Of a stretch of DNA of 33,703 bases, positions 23,745 to 32,880 are shown in pieces. The notes under the pieces were generated by a model, which was not told the DNA's origin, searched no databases, and was given only the letters and a program-made list of their open reading frames with translations. The DNA is from Gluconobacter vitians (GTDB lineage: Bacteria; Pseudomonadota; Alphaproteobacteria; Acetobacterales; Acetobacteraceae). Each line of letters starts with the position of its first letter. Positions within the stretch are counted from its first letter, which is position 1. The translations under genes were made by a program, and so were the position numbers. The stretch spans positions 1 through 33,703 of the forward strand of contig NZ_JABCQG010000022.1 of assembly GCF_015244565.1 (NCBI RefSeq), read 5' to 3'.

Positions 23745-24572
23745 TCATTTGACGGCTCCGAAAGTCAGGCCGCGGACGAGCTGTTTCTGGCTGATCCAGC
23801 CGAAAACTAGGATCGGTGCGACGGCCAGGGTCGAGGCTGCGGAGAGCTTGCCGAAGAACAGGCCTTCCGGAGAGGAGAACGATGCGATGAACGCTGTCAG
23901 CGGGGCGGCGTGCGAGGAGGTCAGGTTGAGGGACCAGAAGGCCTCGTTCCAGCACAGGATGAGTGACAGCAGGGCCGTGGATGCGATGCCGGGCAGGGCG
24001 AGCGGGAGGAGGACCATCGTCATTTCCTGCCAGCGCGTGGCACCGTCCATCCGGCCTGCTTCCAGGATCGGGGCCGGGACTTCGCGGAAAAACGTGTAGA
24101 GCATCCAGACGATGATCGGCAGGTTCGTCAGCATGTCCACGATGGCAAGACCGGTGCAGGTATCGAGCAGGTGGGTGTTGCGGGCCAGAAGATAGATCGG
24201 AACCAGTACGCCAACGGGCGGCAGCATCCGGGTCGAGAGCATCCACAGCAGGGTGCCGCGTGTACGCTTCGAGGGCATGAAGGCCATCGAGTAAGCCGCC
24301 GGGACGGCCAGTGCGATGGCACTGGCCGTTGCACCCACCGAGACGATCACGGTGTTGAACGTGAAATGCCAGTAGCTTGCGCGCTCGAACACCTCGGCAT
24401 AGCTGCTCAGCGTGGGCATGAAGAACAGCTTTGGCGGCGTGGAAATCGCCTGGACTTCGCTCTTGAAGCTCGTGAGAAACATCCAGAAGATCGGGAAGAA
24501 CAGCCAGAGCGCAATGCCCCAGCCGAGGATGGTGACGCCGATCCGGGTGCTGTTTTTTGTCTTGAGCGCCAT
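23745..24572 (-). CDS. Sugar/polyol ABC transporter permease (MalG type)
   Basis: A 275-residue inner-membrane permease with six predicted helices. The EAA loop that docks on the ATPase reads EAGRMDGATRWQ followed by LPLALPG. The N-terminal helix LGWGIALWLFFPIFWMFLTSFK is typical of MalG/UgpE partners. It starts at ATG 24572, one base after the stop of the MalF-type gene, so the two are co-translated. It forms the membrane channel with that protein. Confidence 0.92.
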   Translation of the reverse strand: MALKTKNSTRIGVTILGWGIALWLFFPIFWMFLTSFKSEVQAISTPPKLFFMPTLSSYAEVFERASYWHFTFNTVIVSVGATASAIALAVPAAYSMAFMPSKRTRGTLLWMLSTRMLPPVGVLVPIYLLARNTHLLDTCTGLAIVDMLTNLPIIVWMLYTFFREVPAPILEAGRMDGATRWQEMTMVLLPLALPGIASTALLSLILCWNEAFWSLNLTSSHAAPLTAFIASFSSPEGLFFGKLSAASTLAVAPILVFGWISQKQLVRGLTFGAVK

Positions 24573-24573
24573 G

Positions 24574-25482
24574 TCAGGCCTCCAGATTGCGGGCTACGGC
24601 GCGCACCAGAAAGATTGCAACGATATTGGCGATGATGATGGCAATTACGCCGCCGGCCGATGCACCGCCCACGTCGAACTGAAGCAGGGCGCGGGAATAG
24701 ATCAGATAGGCGAGATTGGTGGAGGCCACGCCGGGACCGCCGGCCGTGGTGACGGAAATTTCAGCGAAGATCGTCAACAGGTAAATCGTCTCGATCATGA
24801 CCACGACGCTGATCGCACGGCCCAGATGTGGCAGGATGATGTAGCGGAAACGCGCAACCGGGCCTGCACCGTCCATACGAGCCGCCTCGTGCTGCTCACC
24901 GTCCAGAGACTGCACGGCCGTGAGCAGGATGAGGACCGCGAAGGGCAGCCACTCCCACGCGACGATCATCATGACGGTCAGGAGCGGAAAGCGCGCCAGC
25001 CAGTCGATCGGCGTAAGACCTACAGCCCGCATCATGGCGGAATAGACGCCATAGATCGGGTGCAGCATCAGGTTCTTCCACAGCAAAGCGGAGACCGTCG
25101 GCATGATGAAGAATGGCGAGATGACCAGGATCCGGGCAATGCCGCGCCCGAAGAACTCCTGATCGTACAGGACGGCCAGCAGGGTGCCGCCACCAACACT
25201 GATGATCAGGACGCCCGCGACCAGCACGAGCGTATTGAGCAGTGAATGCAGGAAATCGGGGTCGGTCAGCAGGTACCAGTAATTGTCGATCCCCGCGAAA
25301 CCATGCAGCGTAGGGTCAACGAGGTTATAGTTCTGCACCGAGTACCACAGCGTCATGACGAGTGGGACGATCGACCAGACCAGAAGGATCAGGACGGACG
25401 GAGAAAGGAGCAGGAAGCCTGTCCTTTTCCCGCTCCGGACGTTAGCCCCGGCGGGCGGGCTGTGATCGAGAACAACCTGCAT
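24574..25482 (-). CDS. Sugar/polyol ABC transporter permease (MalF type)
   Basis: A 302-residue permease with six helices after a charged N-terminus. The EAA loop reads EAARMDGAGPVARF and then YIILPHLG. The length fits the short MalF/UgpA/SmoF type that lacks the large periplasmic domain of E. coli MalF. It starts at ATG 25482, 25 bases after the binding-protein gene, and ends one base before the MalG-type gene. It forms the other half of the membrane channel. Confidence 0.92.
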   Translation of the reverse strand: MQVVLDHSPPAGANVRSGKRTGFLLLSPSVLILLVWSIVPLVMTLWYSVQNYNLVDPTLHGFAGIDNYWYLLTDPDFLHSLLNTLVLVAGVLIISVGGGTLLAVLYDQEFFGRGIARILVISPFFIMPTVSALLWKNLMLHPIYGVYSAMMRAVGLTPIDWLARFPLLTVMMIVAWEWLPFAVLILLTAVQSLDGEQHEAARMDGAGPVARFRYIILPHLGRAISVVVMIETIYLLTIFAEISVTTAGGPGVASTNLAYLIYSRALLQFDVGGASAGGVIAIIIANIVAIFLVRAVARNLEA

Positions 25483-25507
25483 GGCATTTTACCTTGAGCG
25501 GGTCGTG

Positions 25508-26836
25508 TTAGCGCGCACGGCCGGACTGGCGGAGCGCGCGGGTGATCGAGGACTGGGCGGATGCCAGCGCCTGATCGACCGTCATCTGGTCGGACAGGGT
25601 GGCGGCGACCGTCTGGCCGACCTGCGTGCCGATGGCCTGGAACTCCGGAATGCCGACGAACTGCGCACCCGTATAAGGACGGGGCTGCGCGGTCGGGCCG
25701 TTCGGATCAGCCGTCTTGATGGCGTTCAGGACGAAGGACGCAAAAGGAGCTGCCTTGAGGTATTCCGGCGCGGCATAGGTGGAGGCGCGCGTTCCCGGAG
25801 GGGCAGCGATCCAGCCTTTCTGTGCGGCGACCAGCTTGACGTAATCCTTGGATGTTGCCCATGTGATGAATGTCTGGGCATCCGCGTTCTGATGCGAACT
25901 GGCAGGGACGGCGAGGCTCCAGGCCCACAGCCAGGTCGGGCCTTTGCCGTAAGGGCCCTTGGGCGCGGGGGCGAAGCCGACCTTGTCCGCAACCTGTGAC
26001 TGCTTGGGATCGAACAGCAGGCCACCGGCGACGGTGGAGTCAATCCAGATCCCGCAATGGCCGCTGGCGAACAGAGCGAGGTTTTCGTTGAAACCGTTGG
26101 AAGTGGCACCCGGAGGGCCGTCAGCTTTCAGGGCCGAGACATACCAGTTCAGGGTCGCTTTCCATGCATCGGACGTCATCGTCGGCTTCCAGGACATGTC
26201 GAACCACTGTGCGCCGAACGTGTTGGCGAGCGAGGACACATACGCCATGTTCTCGCCCCAGCCGGGCTTGCCGCGCAGGCAGATGCCGTAGACCTGATTG
26301 CCTTTGTCCGTGATCTTGTCGGCGAACTGGCGGATCTGGTCGTAAGTCGGTGCATCCGGCATGGTCAGCCCGGCCTTCTGGAACAGGTCCTTGCGGTAAT
26401 AGGTCATCACGCTTTCGGCGTAGAAGGGCAGGGCGTAAAGCTTGTTATCGACTGTCAGACTGTCACGGACGGCAGGCAGGACGTCGTTTATGTCATAGGC
26501 AGCGTCGGGCTTGATCTCGGTGAGCCATCCCTGCTTGGCCCAGATCGGCACCTCATAATTGCCGATGGTGACGACATCGAACTGGCCGGTTTTCATGGCG
26601 ATATCAGTCGTCACGCGCTGACGCAGGACGTTTTCTTCCAGTGTGACCCAGTTCAGATGAATGTCCGGATGGGCTTTCTCGAATTCTTTCGAAAGCTGCC
26701 GCATGACGATCATGTCGCCGTTGTTCACGGTCGCGATGGTCAGGGTTCCGGCCGCGTTTGCGCCGGAAAGGGCGGAGCCGGTCAGCAGAAGTGCGAGTGT
26801 GCAAATGGTTGTACGGGTTGTTTTCAGACGGGACAT
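25508..26836 (-). CDS. ABC transporter sugar/polyol-binding protein
   Basis: A 442-residue periplasmic substrate-binding protein of the MalE/SmoE (family 1) type. The signal peptide is about residues 1-28 (TTICTLALLLTGSALSGANA). The mature start TLTIATVNNGDMIVMRQLSKEF continues as in polyol-binding relatives (EVPIWAKQGWL, YYRKDLFQKAG, GHCGIWIDSTVAG). The frame is open further upstream. I start at ATG 26836 because it gives a proper signal peptide and has AGAGG at normal spacing. The gap to the kinase stop is 88 bases. It sets the specificity of the importer, and the ligand is most likely a sugar alcohol, by context. Confidence 0.9.
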   Translation of the reverse strand: MSRLKTTRTTICTLALLLTGSALSGANAAGTLTIATVNNGDMIVMRQLSKEFEKAHPDIHLNWVTLEENVLRQRVTTDIAMKTGQFDVVTIGNYEVPIWAKQGWLTEIKPDAAYDINDVLPAVRDSLTVDNKLYALPFYAESVMTYYRKDLFQKAGLTMPDAPTYDQIRQFADKITDKGNQVYGICLRGKPGWGENMAYVSSLANTFGAQWFDMSWKPTMTSDAWKATLNWYVSALKADGPPGATSNGFNENLALFASGHCGIWIDSTVAGGLLFDPKQSQVADKVGFAPAPKGPYGKGPTWLWAWSLAVPASSHQNADAQTFITWATSKDYVKLVAAQKGWIAAPPGTRASTYAAPEYLKAAPFASFVLNAIKTADPNGPTAQPRPYTGAQFVGIPEFQAIGTQVGQTVAATLSDQMTVDQALASAQSSITRALRQSGRAR

Positions 26837-26924
26837 GGAAATTGAACCTCTGGAAAAGGCTGGTGCTGAATGGGCACGGCAGCGGAAGCAGGAAGAAGGC
26901 AGGAGAAGCGGATAGAGCTTGGCT

Positions 26925-28571
26925 TCAGCAGGTGCCCTCCTTTTCCAGAACGTCGCGCATCTGCTGACGCCAGGTGATCTGGGCGGCGAGCATGTCATGG
27001 GCGATGTTGCGCTTGGCGGCGTGGTAGGCCGCGACGCGATCATCCGGGAGGATTTCGTCTCCCGCGTGGCTCATCTGTGCCATGGCCTGCCGCAGATCGG
27101 CGTATGTCCCGCTTGCGACCGCGCCGAGGATGGCTGCGCCGAGCAGGACGGAATCCGGCTCGGCTGGCAGCAGAATGCGGCATCCCGTTGCGTTGGCATG
27201 TTCGCGCAGGAAGACCGGGTTCTTGGTACTGCCACCGGTCGCGAAAATCGTGTCGATCCGGTAGCCCTGCGCATTAAGAGCCTCGATGATATCCTTCGTG
27301 CCATAGGCAAGGCCCTGCAGCGTCGCGAGATACAGTCGCGCAAGATCATCAAGGGTATCGGACAAGGTCAGGCCACTGATCATGCCCGTCAGATCCGGAT
27401 CGGCATGGGGAGAGCGGTTTCCGTGGAAATCCGGAAGAACATGCAGCCCGGCCGTAATGGTGCCGGGCAGTGTGCCGCGTTCCATAGCCTCGATGCGGGC
27501 GTTCAGAAGGGCATAGACACTGATGCCCGTCTTTTCGGCGTCCTGCCTGACCGTGGCCCCGAAACTATGGCTGGAAATGATGAAGTCGATCAGGGCGCCT
27601 GTTGCAGACTGGCCGGCTTCATTCAGCCACATCTCCGGAAGCATGGCATCCCAGTACGGCCCCCAGACGCCGGGCACGAAACGTGCATTTTTCGAAGCCG
27701 CCATGTGACAGCTCGACGTTCCGCAGATCAGTGCGATTGAGCGCTCAAGTTGCGTGTCCGAGAGAGAGCTTTCGGTATCAAGCCCGAGAAGCCCAAGTCC
27801 CCCGGCATGGGCATCGATAGCGGAGACACCAACGGGGATGCCGGGCTGCAATCCCATTTCCGACGCGGCTTTATCGCTCAAGCGCGCATCCAGAATACCG
27901 CCAAGAGGACGAATGTCGTTTCCGATGCGCGCGAAATTGCCGTCTGTAAGGTCTCCCAGTCCGACAGACTGGAAATATTCCTCATCCCAGCGGTTTTCGT
28001 GCGCAAGGTAGGTCCATTTGCAGGCTGTCGAACAGGCTGAACGGGACAGGGAACCGGTGGCGCGCCAAGTCAGGAAATCGGGAAGGTCAAAGAAGTGACC
28101 TGCCTGTTCATAGATCTGCGGAAGGTGACGCTTGAGCCAGAGGAGCTTCGGCGTTTCCATTTCCGGAGAAATCGTGCCGCCTACATAACGCAGGACGTCA
28201 TGACCGCCACGGTTGATCTCGCGTGCTTCTTCAATCGCGCGATGGTCGGCCCAGAGAATGATATCCTGTCCCGCAGCGCCGTCCGGATCGACCGAAAGAC
28301 CCTGTCCGTTCTTGTCGAGCACAACGAGAGAGCAGGTTGCATCGAAACCGATGCCAACAACCTGACCAGGTTCCTTCAATGCGGCCAGCGCGCTGCGCGT
28401 GGCCGTGCAGACAGCAGACCAGATGTTTTCCGAAGACTGCTGGGCATAATCAGCGCGCGGTGTCCATGTCTGGATCTTCTGGACAAAGGAAGCCTTCTTC
28501 TGTCCGTCCAGCGTGAAAAGGCCAGCGCGGGCGCTCCCTGTTCCAACATCAATTCCCAGAACAAGATCCAT
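26925..28571 (-). CDS. FGGY pentulose kinase (ribulokinase-like)
   Basis: A 548-residue FGGY-family carbohydrate kinase. The N-terminal phosphate-binding motif is GIDVGTGSARAGLF (about 6-19). The second domain has GVSAIDAHAGGLG, ICGTSSCHM and the adenosine-binding ATGGSTKNPVFLREHANA. Length and motifs fit the ribulokinase/D-ribulose kinase (YDCP-like) branch better than xylulokinase or glycerol kinase. It would phosphorylate the ketopentose made by the SDR and feed ribulose or xylulose 5-phosphate to the pentose phosphate pathway. I start it at ATG 28571, where the family motif begins, although the frame extends 29 codons upstream. It heads the leftward operon and diverges from gno. The exact substrate is not certain. 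Confidence 0.88.
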   Translation of the reverse strand: MDLVLGIDVGTGSARAGLFTLDGQKKASFVQKIQTWTPRADYAQQSSENIWSAVCTATRSALAALKEPGQVVGIGFDATCSLVVLDKNGQGLSVDPDGAAGQDIILWADHRAIEEAREINRGGHDVLRYVGGTISPEMETPKLLWLKRHLPQIYEQAGHFFDLPDFLTWRATGSLSRSACSTACKWTYLAHENRWDEEYFQSVGLGDLTDGNFARIGNDIRPLGGILDARLSDKAASEMGLQPGIPVGVSAIDAHAGGLGLLGLDTESSLSDTQLERSIALICGTSSCHMAASKNARFVPGVWGPYWDAMLPEMWLNEAGQSATGALIDFIISSHSFGATVRQDAEKTGISVYALLNARIEAMERGTLPGTITAGLHVLPDFHGNRSPHADPDLTGMISGLTLSDTLDDLARLYLATLQGLAYGTKDIIEALNAQGYRIDTIFATGGSTKNPVFLREHANATGCRILLPAEPDSVLLGAAILGAVASGTYADLRQAMAQMSHAGDEILPDDRVAAYHAAKRNIAHDMLAAQITWRQQMRDVLEKEGTC

Positions 28572-28706
28572 AAAGCCACATCCAGATCGCAATAGACACA
28601 GAACGGGAATGGAAGAGTGCCATGCCCGGAAGACCATAGACTGTTCGACTGGACTCAAAAAATCACATTCGAACGATATAAACTATTAATTGTTCTGTTA
28701 CATATA

Positions 28707-28775
28707 ACACCAATGGTGTCCAGATAGGTATAAGAAAATTTCCTCATGAAAGTTGAGGTCCACACCATGATGTGT
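28707..28775. promoter_or_regulatory. Palindromes in kinase/gno divergent promoter
   Basis: The 286-bp gap between the divergent operons has ACACCAATGGTGT (28707-28719), a perfect 13-bp palindrome. CCTCA-TGAAAGT-TGAGG follows at 28742-28758, and a related imperfect copy, ACACCATGATGTGT, at 28762-28775. The flanking DNA is AT-rich and promoter-like (28670-28712). Two related sites between divergent polyol and gluconate genes suggest one shared repressor or activator. No regulator gene is next to it. Confidence 0.45.
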
Positions 28776-28857
28776 TGCAGGCACGCGGAGTTGTGGATCC
28801 ATGACGTGATCTGACTGTTACGAATGGAAGACCAGTCATTGCTCAAGGAAGACAGAT

Positions 28858-29628
28858 ATGACCCATCCTGACCTTTTTTCGCTCTCCGGCCGCCGCGCTC
28901 TTGTGACAGGAGCATCCCGCGGGATCGGTCTGGTTCTGGCGAAAGGACTGGCGCGTTATGGTGCGGAGGTCGTCCTGAATGGCCGCAATGCTGATGCTCT
29001 CGATGCGGCGAAGCAGCAGTTTGATGCTGATGGACTGAAAGCCGGTACTGCGGTCTTTGATGTTACGGATCAGGATGCGGTCATTGACGGGATCGAGACG
29101 ATCGAACGTGAGCAGGGGCCGATCGACATTCTGATCAACAACGCCGGAATACAGCGCCGTGCGCCGTTGGAGCAGTTTCAGCGCAAGGACTGGGATGATC
29201 TCATTTCAACCAATCTCAACGCTGTTTTCTTTGTAGGACAGGCTGTTGCGCGCCACATGATTCCGCGCGGGCAGGGCAAGATCGTCAATATCTGTTCGGT
29301 GCAGAGTGAACTCGCACGTCCCGGAATTGCGCCATACACCGCGACCAAAGGGGCGGTTAAGAATCTGACGAAGGGCATGGCGACGGACTGGGCCAGGCAC
29401 GGTCTTCAGATCAATGGCCTCGCTCCCGGGTATTTTGCAACGGAAATGAACGAAAAACTCGTATCGGACGAAGAGTTTACCGCATGGCTGAACAAGCGCA
29501 CGCCCGCTGGACGATGGGGACAGGTGGAGGAACTGGTGGGGGCAGCCGTGTTTCTGTCATCCCCGGCCTCAAGTTTCGTTAACGGGCATATGCTGATGGT
29601 CGATGGCGGCATCAGTATATCACTTTAA
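28858..29628 (+). CDS. gno: Gluconate 5-dehydrogenase (NADP type)
   Basis: A 256-residue SDR that interconverts D-gluconate and 5-keto-D-gluconate in the cytoplasm. It carries TGASRGIG (17-24), NNAGIQRRAPLE (94-105), the catalytic S147, Y160 and K164, and the stretch PGYFATEMNEKL. R43 after the second strand (VVLNGRNADAL) fits NADPH. The protein is close to my memory of the G. oxydans Gno enzyme, including length and the VFDVTDQDAVIDG and NICSVQSELARPGIAPYTATK-type core. It differs at many surface positions, which suggests a different strain or species. It starts at ATG 28858 with AAGGAAG upstream and is followed by a gluconate permease gene on the same strand. Confidence 0.95.
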   Translation: MTHPDLFSLSGRRALVTGASRGIGLVLAKGLARYGAEVVLNGRNADALDAAKQQFDADGLKAGTAVFDVTDQDAVIDGIETIEREQGPIDILINNAGIQRRAPLEQFQRKDWDDLISTNLNAVFFVGQAVARHMIPRGQGKIVNICSVQSELARPGIAPYTATKGAVKNLTKGMATDWARHGLQINGLAPGYFATEMNEKLVSDEEFTAWLNKRTPAGRWGQVEELVGAAVFLSSPASSFVNGHMLMVDGGISISL

Positions 29629-29761
29629 TATTTCGGGCTTAGTGACTGTGTCCTGTTACGAAATTTGTGTTACGGGCATTGTCTGCCGTGTTGGGGGACA
29701 GAAGGGTTTTCGTTAAGTAACGGTGATCCTGTCGGACGTGTCACAGGGAAGTTATCATCGG

Positions 29762-31105
29762 ATGAGCTCCATCTTTGCCATCTCGCTCGCAACCGCTGCG
29801 ATTGCGGCTGTTATCATCCTCATTGCCCGTTTTCGGATCAATCCGTTTATCGTCCTTTTCTCGGTTTCCATCCTCCTGGCGCTGGTCGCCGGGATGCCTG
29901 CGGACAAAGTGGTAGGGTCGTTCGAGGCTGGGGCAGGGCACGTCCTGGGGCATGTAGGAACGGTCATTGCGCTCGGCACCATGCTGGGGAAGATGCTCGC
30001 CGAGTCTGGTGGGGCTGATCGCATTGCCCTGACGATCTCGAACATCTCGGGGCGTCGTCACGTCGACTGGGCCATGATGCTGATCGGACTTCTTGTTGGC
30101 CTTCCAGTCTTTTTTGAGGTTGGATTTGTCCTGCTGATTCCGCTGGCTTTCGTTCTGGCGGATCGGACCGACACGCCTCTGCTGCGGGTTGCCTTGCCGA
30201 TGGGTGCGGCGCTGTCCATCACCCATGCGCTTATTCCTCCCCATCCCGCTGCGCTTCTGGCTCTGAGCGCCTATCACGCCAATATCGGACTGACGATTTT
30301 GCTAGGGGTGTTGATCGGAACGCCGATTGCCGTGATTGCAGGGCCGCTTTTCGGCCGTTTTGCGGCGGCAAGAGTTATGCCGATTGGCGTCAACCCTCTG
30401 GCCCAGCAGTTCGTGAACAGTGAGCCTCCTGCCAGTCTGCCCAGCTTTGGCATTACGGTTTTCACCATCCTGTCGCCCGTTTTCCTGATGCTCGCAGGGT
30501 CCATGTCTCAGGGCATCATTGCGCCTGACACGACCCTGGGCGCCGTTCTGCGCTTTGTCGGCAATACGGATATCGCCCTTTTGCTGGCGACGGTGCTGTC
30601 CTTTTATGTGCTGGGGCAGGCCCGGGGATTTTCACGCGAGACCATTCTGCGATTTACAAATGAATGTCTCGGTCCGACGGCCCTGATCATGCTTCTCGTG
30701 GGCGCCGGCGGTGGCTTTGGCCGCGTTCTGGTGGATAGTGGTGTTTCCAAATCGATTACGGATGCTGCCCTTGGAGCCCATGTGCCGCTGCTTGTTCTGG
30801 CCTGGATGCTGGCTGCCATTGTCCGGGTTGCCTGCGGCTCGTCCACGGTTGCCATGGCCACGGCCTCCGGGATCGTTGCGCCTATTCTTGCGCGTTCAAC
30901 GGGTGTCTCGCCGGAACTGATGGTTCTCGTCACAGGGGCAGGATCGGTCGCCTTTGGGCCGATGAATGACGCAGGGTTCTGGCAGTTGAAGGAATATCTC
31001 GGGCTGACAGTTCCCCAGACGCTCAAAACATGGTCCGTACTCGAAACACTGATTGCGGTCTGCGGCCTTATTTTTGGCCTGGTTGCGTCAATTTTCATTC
31101 ATTAA
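29762..31105 (+). CDS. GntP-family gluconate permease
   Basis: A 447-residue membrane protein with about 12-14 hydrophobic segments and the GntP family pattern: FRINPFIVLFSVSILLALVAG near the N-terminus, GLLVGLPVFFEVGFVLLIPL, ALIPPHPAAL, VRVACGSSTVAMATASGIVAP and GAGSVAFGPMNDAGFW. It imports gluconate with protons. I start it at ATG 29762, with AGGGAAG about 11 bases upstream; an in-frame GTG lies 13 codons earlier. It lies 133 bases after gno, the same pairing as in G. oxydans as I recall, so the two likely serve cytoplasmic gluconate/5-ketogluconate use. Confidence 0.93.
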   Translation: MSSIFAISLATAAIAAVIILIARFRINPFIVLFSVSILLALVAGMPADKVVGSFEAGAGHVLGHVGTVIALGTMLGKMLAESGGADRIALTISNISGRRHVDWAMMLIGLLVGLPVFFEVGFVLLIPLAFVLADRTDTPLLRVALPMGAALSITHALIPPHPAALLALSAYHANIGLTILLGVLIGTPIAVIAGPLFGRFAAARVMPIGVNPLAQQFVNSEPPASLPSFGITVFTILSPVFLMLAGSMSQGIIAPDTTLGAVLRFVGNTDIALLLATVLSFYVLGQARGFSRETILRFTNECLGPTALIMLLVGAGGGFGRVLVDSGVSKSITDAALGAHVPLLVLAWMLAAIVRVACGSSTVAMATASGIVAPILARSTGVSPELMVLVTGAGSVAFGPMNDAGFWQLKEYLGLTVPQTLKTWSVLETLIAVCGLIFGLVASIFIH

Positions 31106-31116
31106 CAATATCGGTG

Positions 31117-31135
31117 CGGGACAGAAACTGTCCCG
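31117..31135 (+). terminator. Hairpin after gluconate permease
   Basis: CGGGACAG-AAA-CTGTCCCG is a perfect 8-bp stem with a 3-base loop, 11 bases after the permease stop. No T-run follows, so it may be a Rho-aided terminator or an mRNA-stabilising hairpin. Confidence 0.5.
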
Positions 31136-31158
31136 ACCATGCGCGATCTTCAGGAGCA

Positions 31159-31180
31159 AGACCAGAATTATGTTTGGTCT
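31159..31180. promoter_or_regulatory. Inverted repeat in leader of sugar symporter gene
   Basis: AGACCA (31159-31164) and TGGTCT (31175-31180) form a perfect inverted repeat around a 10-base spacer. It sits in the 302-base gene-free gap before the sugar symporter. The rest of the gap (31200-31400) is AT-rich with runs of A and T, as expected for a promoter region. I see no gene or RNA there. Confidence 0.3.
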
Positions 31181-31407
31181 GAATTGTAAGTGCAGATAAC
31201 CGTATTGTTGTCGAGAACTCTGTCTGTTTCGGTTGAGATGGCATTCACATGAAATTCATCATCACAGATCATTGTTTTTAACAAGAAAAAACATCTTTTT
31301 TGGGGTGTTGTTTCTTTTAATGGGAAAACTTTTCTCCTGAGTGGCGTTCTGTTGTTCTGCAGGTTTTCCAACAGGGACACTCAGCATTTAGTATTGTTCA
31401 AGGCTGC

Positions 31408-32880
31408 ATGAAGGAGGACGACGCGCAAGCTGTCGGGTCACGAATGGCAAAACTTACTCCCGAACAGAAGTTCGTGACGAATATCGTGATGGTCGTCACC
31501 ATGGGCGCACTCGCCTTTGGTTACGATACCGGTGTTATTTCCGGAGCTTTACCGTTCATGTTGCGTCCACCGGCGCAGGGCGGCCTGGGTCTGACGCCTT
31601 TCACGGAAGGGCTTGTCACGTCTGCTCTTATCGTCGGTGCGACCATTGGCTCTCTCGTCTGTGGTCATGTGGCGGACCGTTACGGCAGAAGGGACAGTCT
31701 GATTGTCCTGTCTGTCGTGTTTATAATTGGGGCAGTCGGGACAGCCCTGTCACCATCTGTGGCGATCATGGTGGCCATGCGTGCGATCCTGGGTTTTGCA
31801 GTAGGCGGGGCTTCTGCCCTTGTGCCCATGTTCATCTCCGAAATGGCACATTCCAGCCGCCGCGAGCGCCTGGTCAGCCAGAACGAGATGATGATCGTTA
31901 CCGGACAGCTGATTGCCTACATTCTCAATGCCATACTGGCCAAGATTTCGGAATCTCCCACAATCTGGCGGACCATGCTTGTGATTGCAGCGGCTCCGGC
32001 AGTTCTTCTGGGAGTAGGGCTGTTCTTTGTCCCACGTTCTCCACGCTGGCTCGCAAGCCGGGGCCGCATGGGTGAAGCCGAAGCGGTTTTGCAACTCATC
32101 AGGTCCACGCCTCGGCAGGTGCGCAAGGAAGTGTCCGAGATTTCCGCTCAGGAGGGTGAATCCTCCGATCAGATGGGTTGGCGGGAAGTTCTTGGGAAGA
32201 CCTGGATCAGAAGACTGCTCCTGATCGGTATCGGACTCGGATTTACCGCGCAGTTTACGGGCGTAAACGCCTTCATGTATTTCACGCCGATCATTCTGCA
32301 TCAAACCGGTCTGGGTACCGAGGCTGCGCTGGTGGCGACCATCGGAAACGGTATTGTCGCCGTTGGCGCAACATTGCTGGGGATCTGGATGATAAGCCGT
32401 TATCCCCGTCGTATCATGATGACGCTGGGGCTTTGTGCTGTGATCGTGGCGCATTTCGGCCTGGGTAGCACTCTGCTTCTGCTGCATGGCGCAACACTTG
32501 AAAGCGCAGTAGCGCTGGGCTGCATCCTGTTCGCGCTTCTCTTTATCCAGATGATGGTGTCACCATTGTATTGGCTGCTGATGTCAGAACTGTTCCCACT
32601 GCGCGCTCGTGGTGTTCTGACCGGGCTTTCAGTAGCTGCCCAGTGGATGTTCAATGCAACGGTGGCCTTTGTATTTCCGATCATGCTGCACTGGGCAGGG
32701 TCATGGACCTTCTATGTTTTCGCATTGATCAATCTCTGTTCTCTTCTGTTCGTCATGAAGTGCCTGCCTGAAACAAAAGGCATGACTTTGGAAGAACTCG
32801 AAACTCATCTCGAACAGGAACTGTCGCCAGCACATTCCGCCCACTCCGAGACGCGGACGATCCCTGCCGGATCTGTTTAA
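31408..32880 (+). CDS. MFS sugar:proton symporter (sugar porter family)
   Basis: A 490-residue, 12-helix transporter of the GalP/XylE/AraE type. Signature motifs are all present: GYDTGVISGALPF in helix 1, DRYGRR between helices 2 and 3, PRSPRWLASRGR after helix 6, TGVNAFMYFTPII in helix 7, PLYWLLMSELFPLRARG near helix 10 and LPETKGMTLEELE at the end. The substrate is probably a hexose or pentose and cannot be fixed from sequence. ATG 31408 gives a 12-residue hydrophilic leader with a weak ribosome site; ATG 31444 is the alternative. It appears to be a single-gene unit after the gluconate permease. Confidence 0.92.
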   Translation: MKEDDAQAVGSRMAKLTPEQKFVTNIVMVVTMGALAFGYDTGVISGALPFMLRPPAQGGLGLTPFTEGLVTSALIVGATIGSLVCGHVADRYGRRDSLIVLSVVFIIGAVGTALSPSVAIMVAMRAILGFAVGGASALVPMFISEMAHSSRRERLVSQNEMMIVTGQLIAYILNAILAKISESPTIWRTMLVIAAAPAVLLGVGLFFVPRSPRWLASRGRMGEAEAVLQLIRSTPRQVRKEVSEISAQEGESSDQMGWREVLGKTWIRRLLLIGIGLGFTAQFTGVNAFMYFTPIILHQTGLGTEAALVATIGNGIVAVGATLLGIWMISRYPRRIMMTLGLCAVIVAHFGLGSTLLLLHGATLESAVALGCILFALLFIQMMVSPLYWLLMSELFPLRARGVLTGLSVAAQWMFNATVAFVFPIMLHWAGSWTFYVFALINLCSLLFVMKCLPETKGMTLEELETHLEQELSPAHSAHSETRTIPAGSV

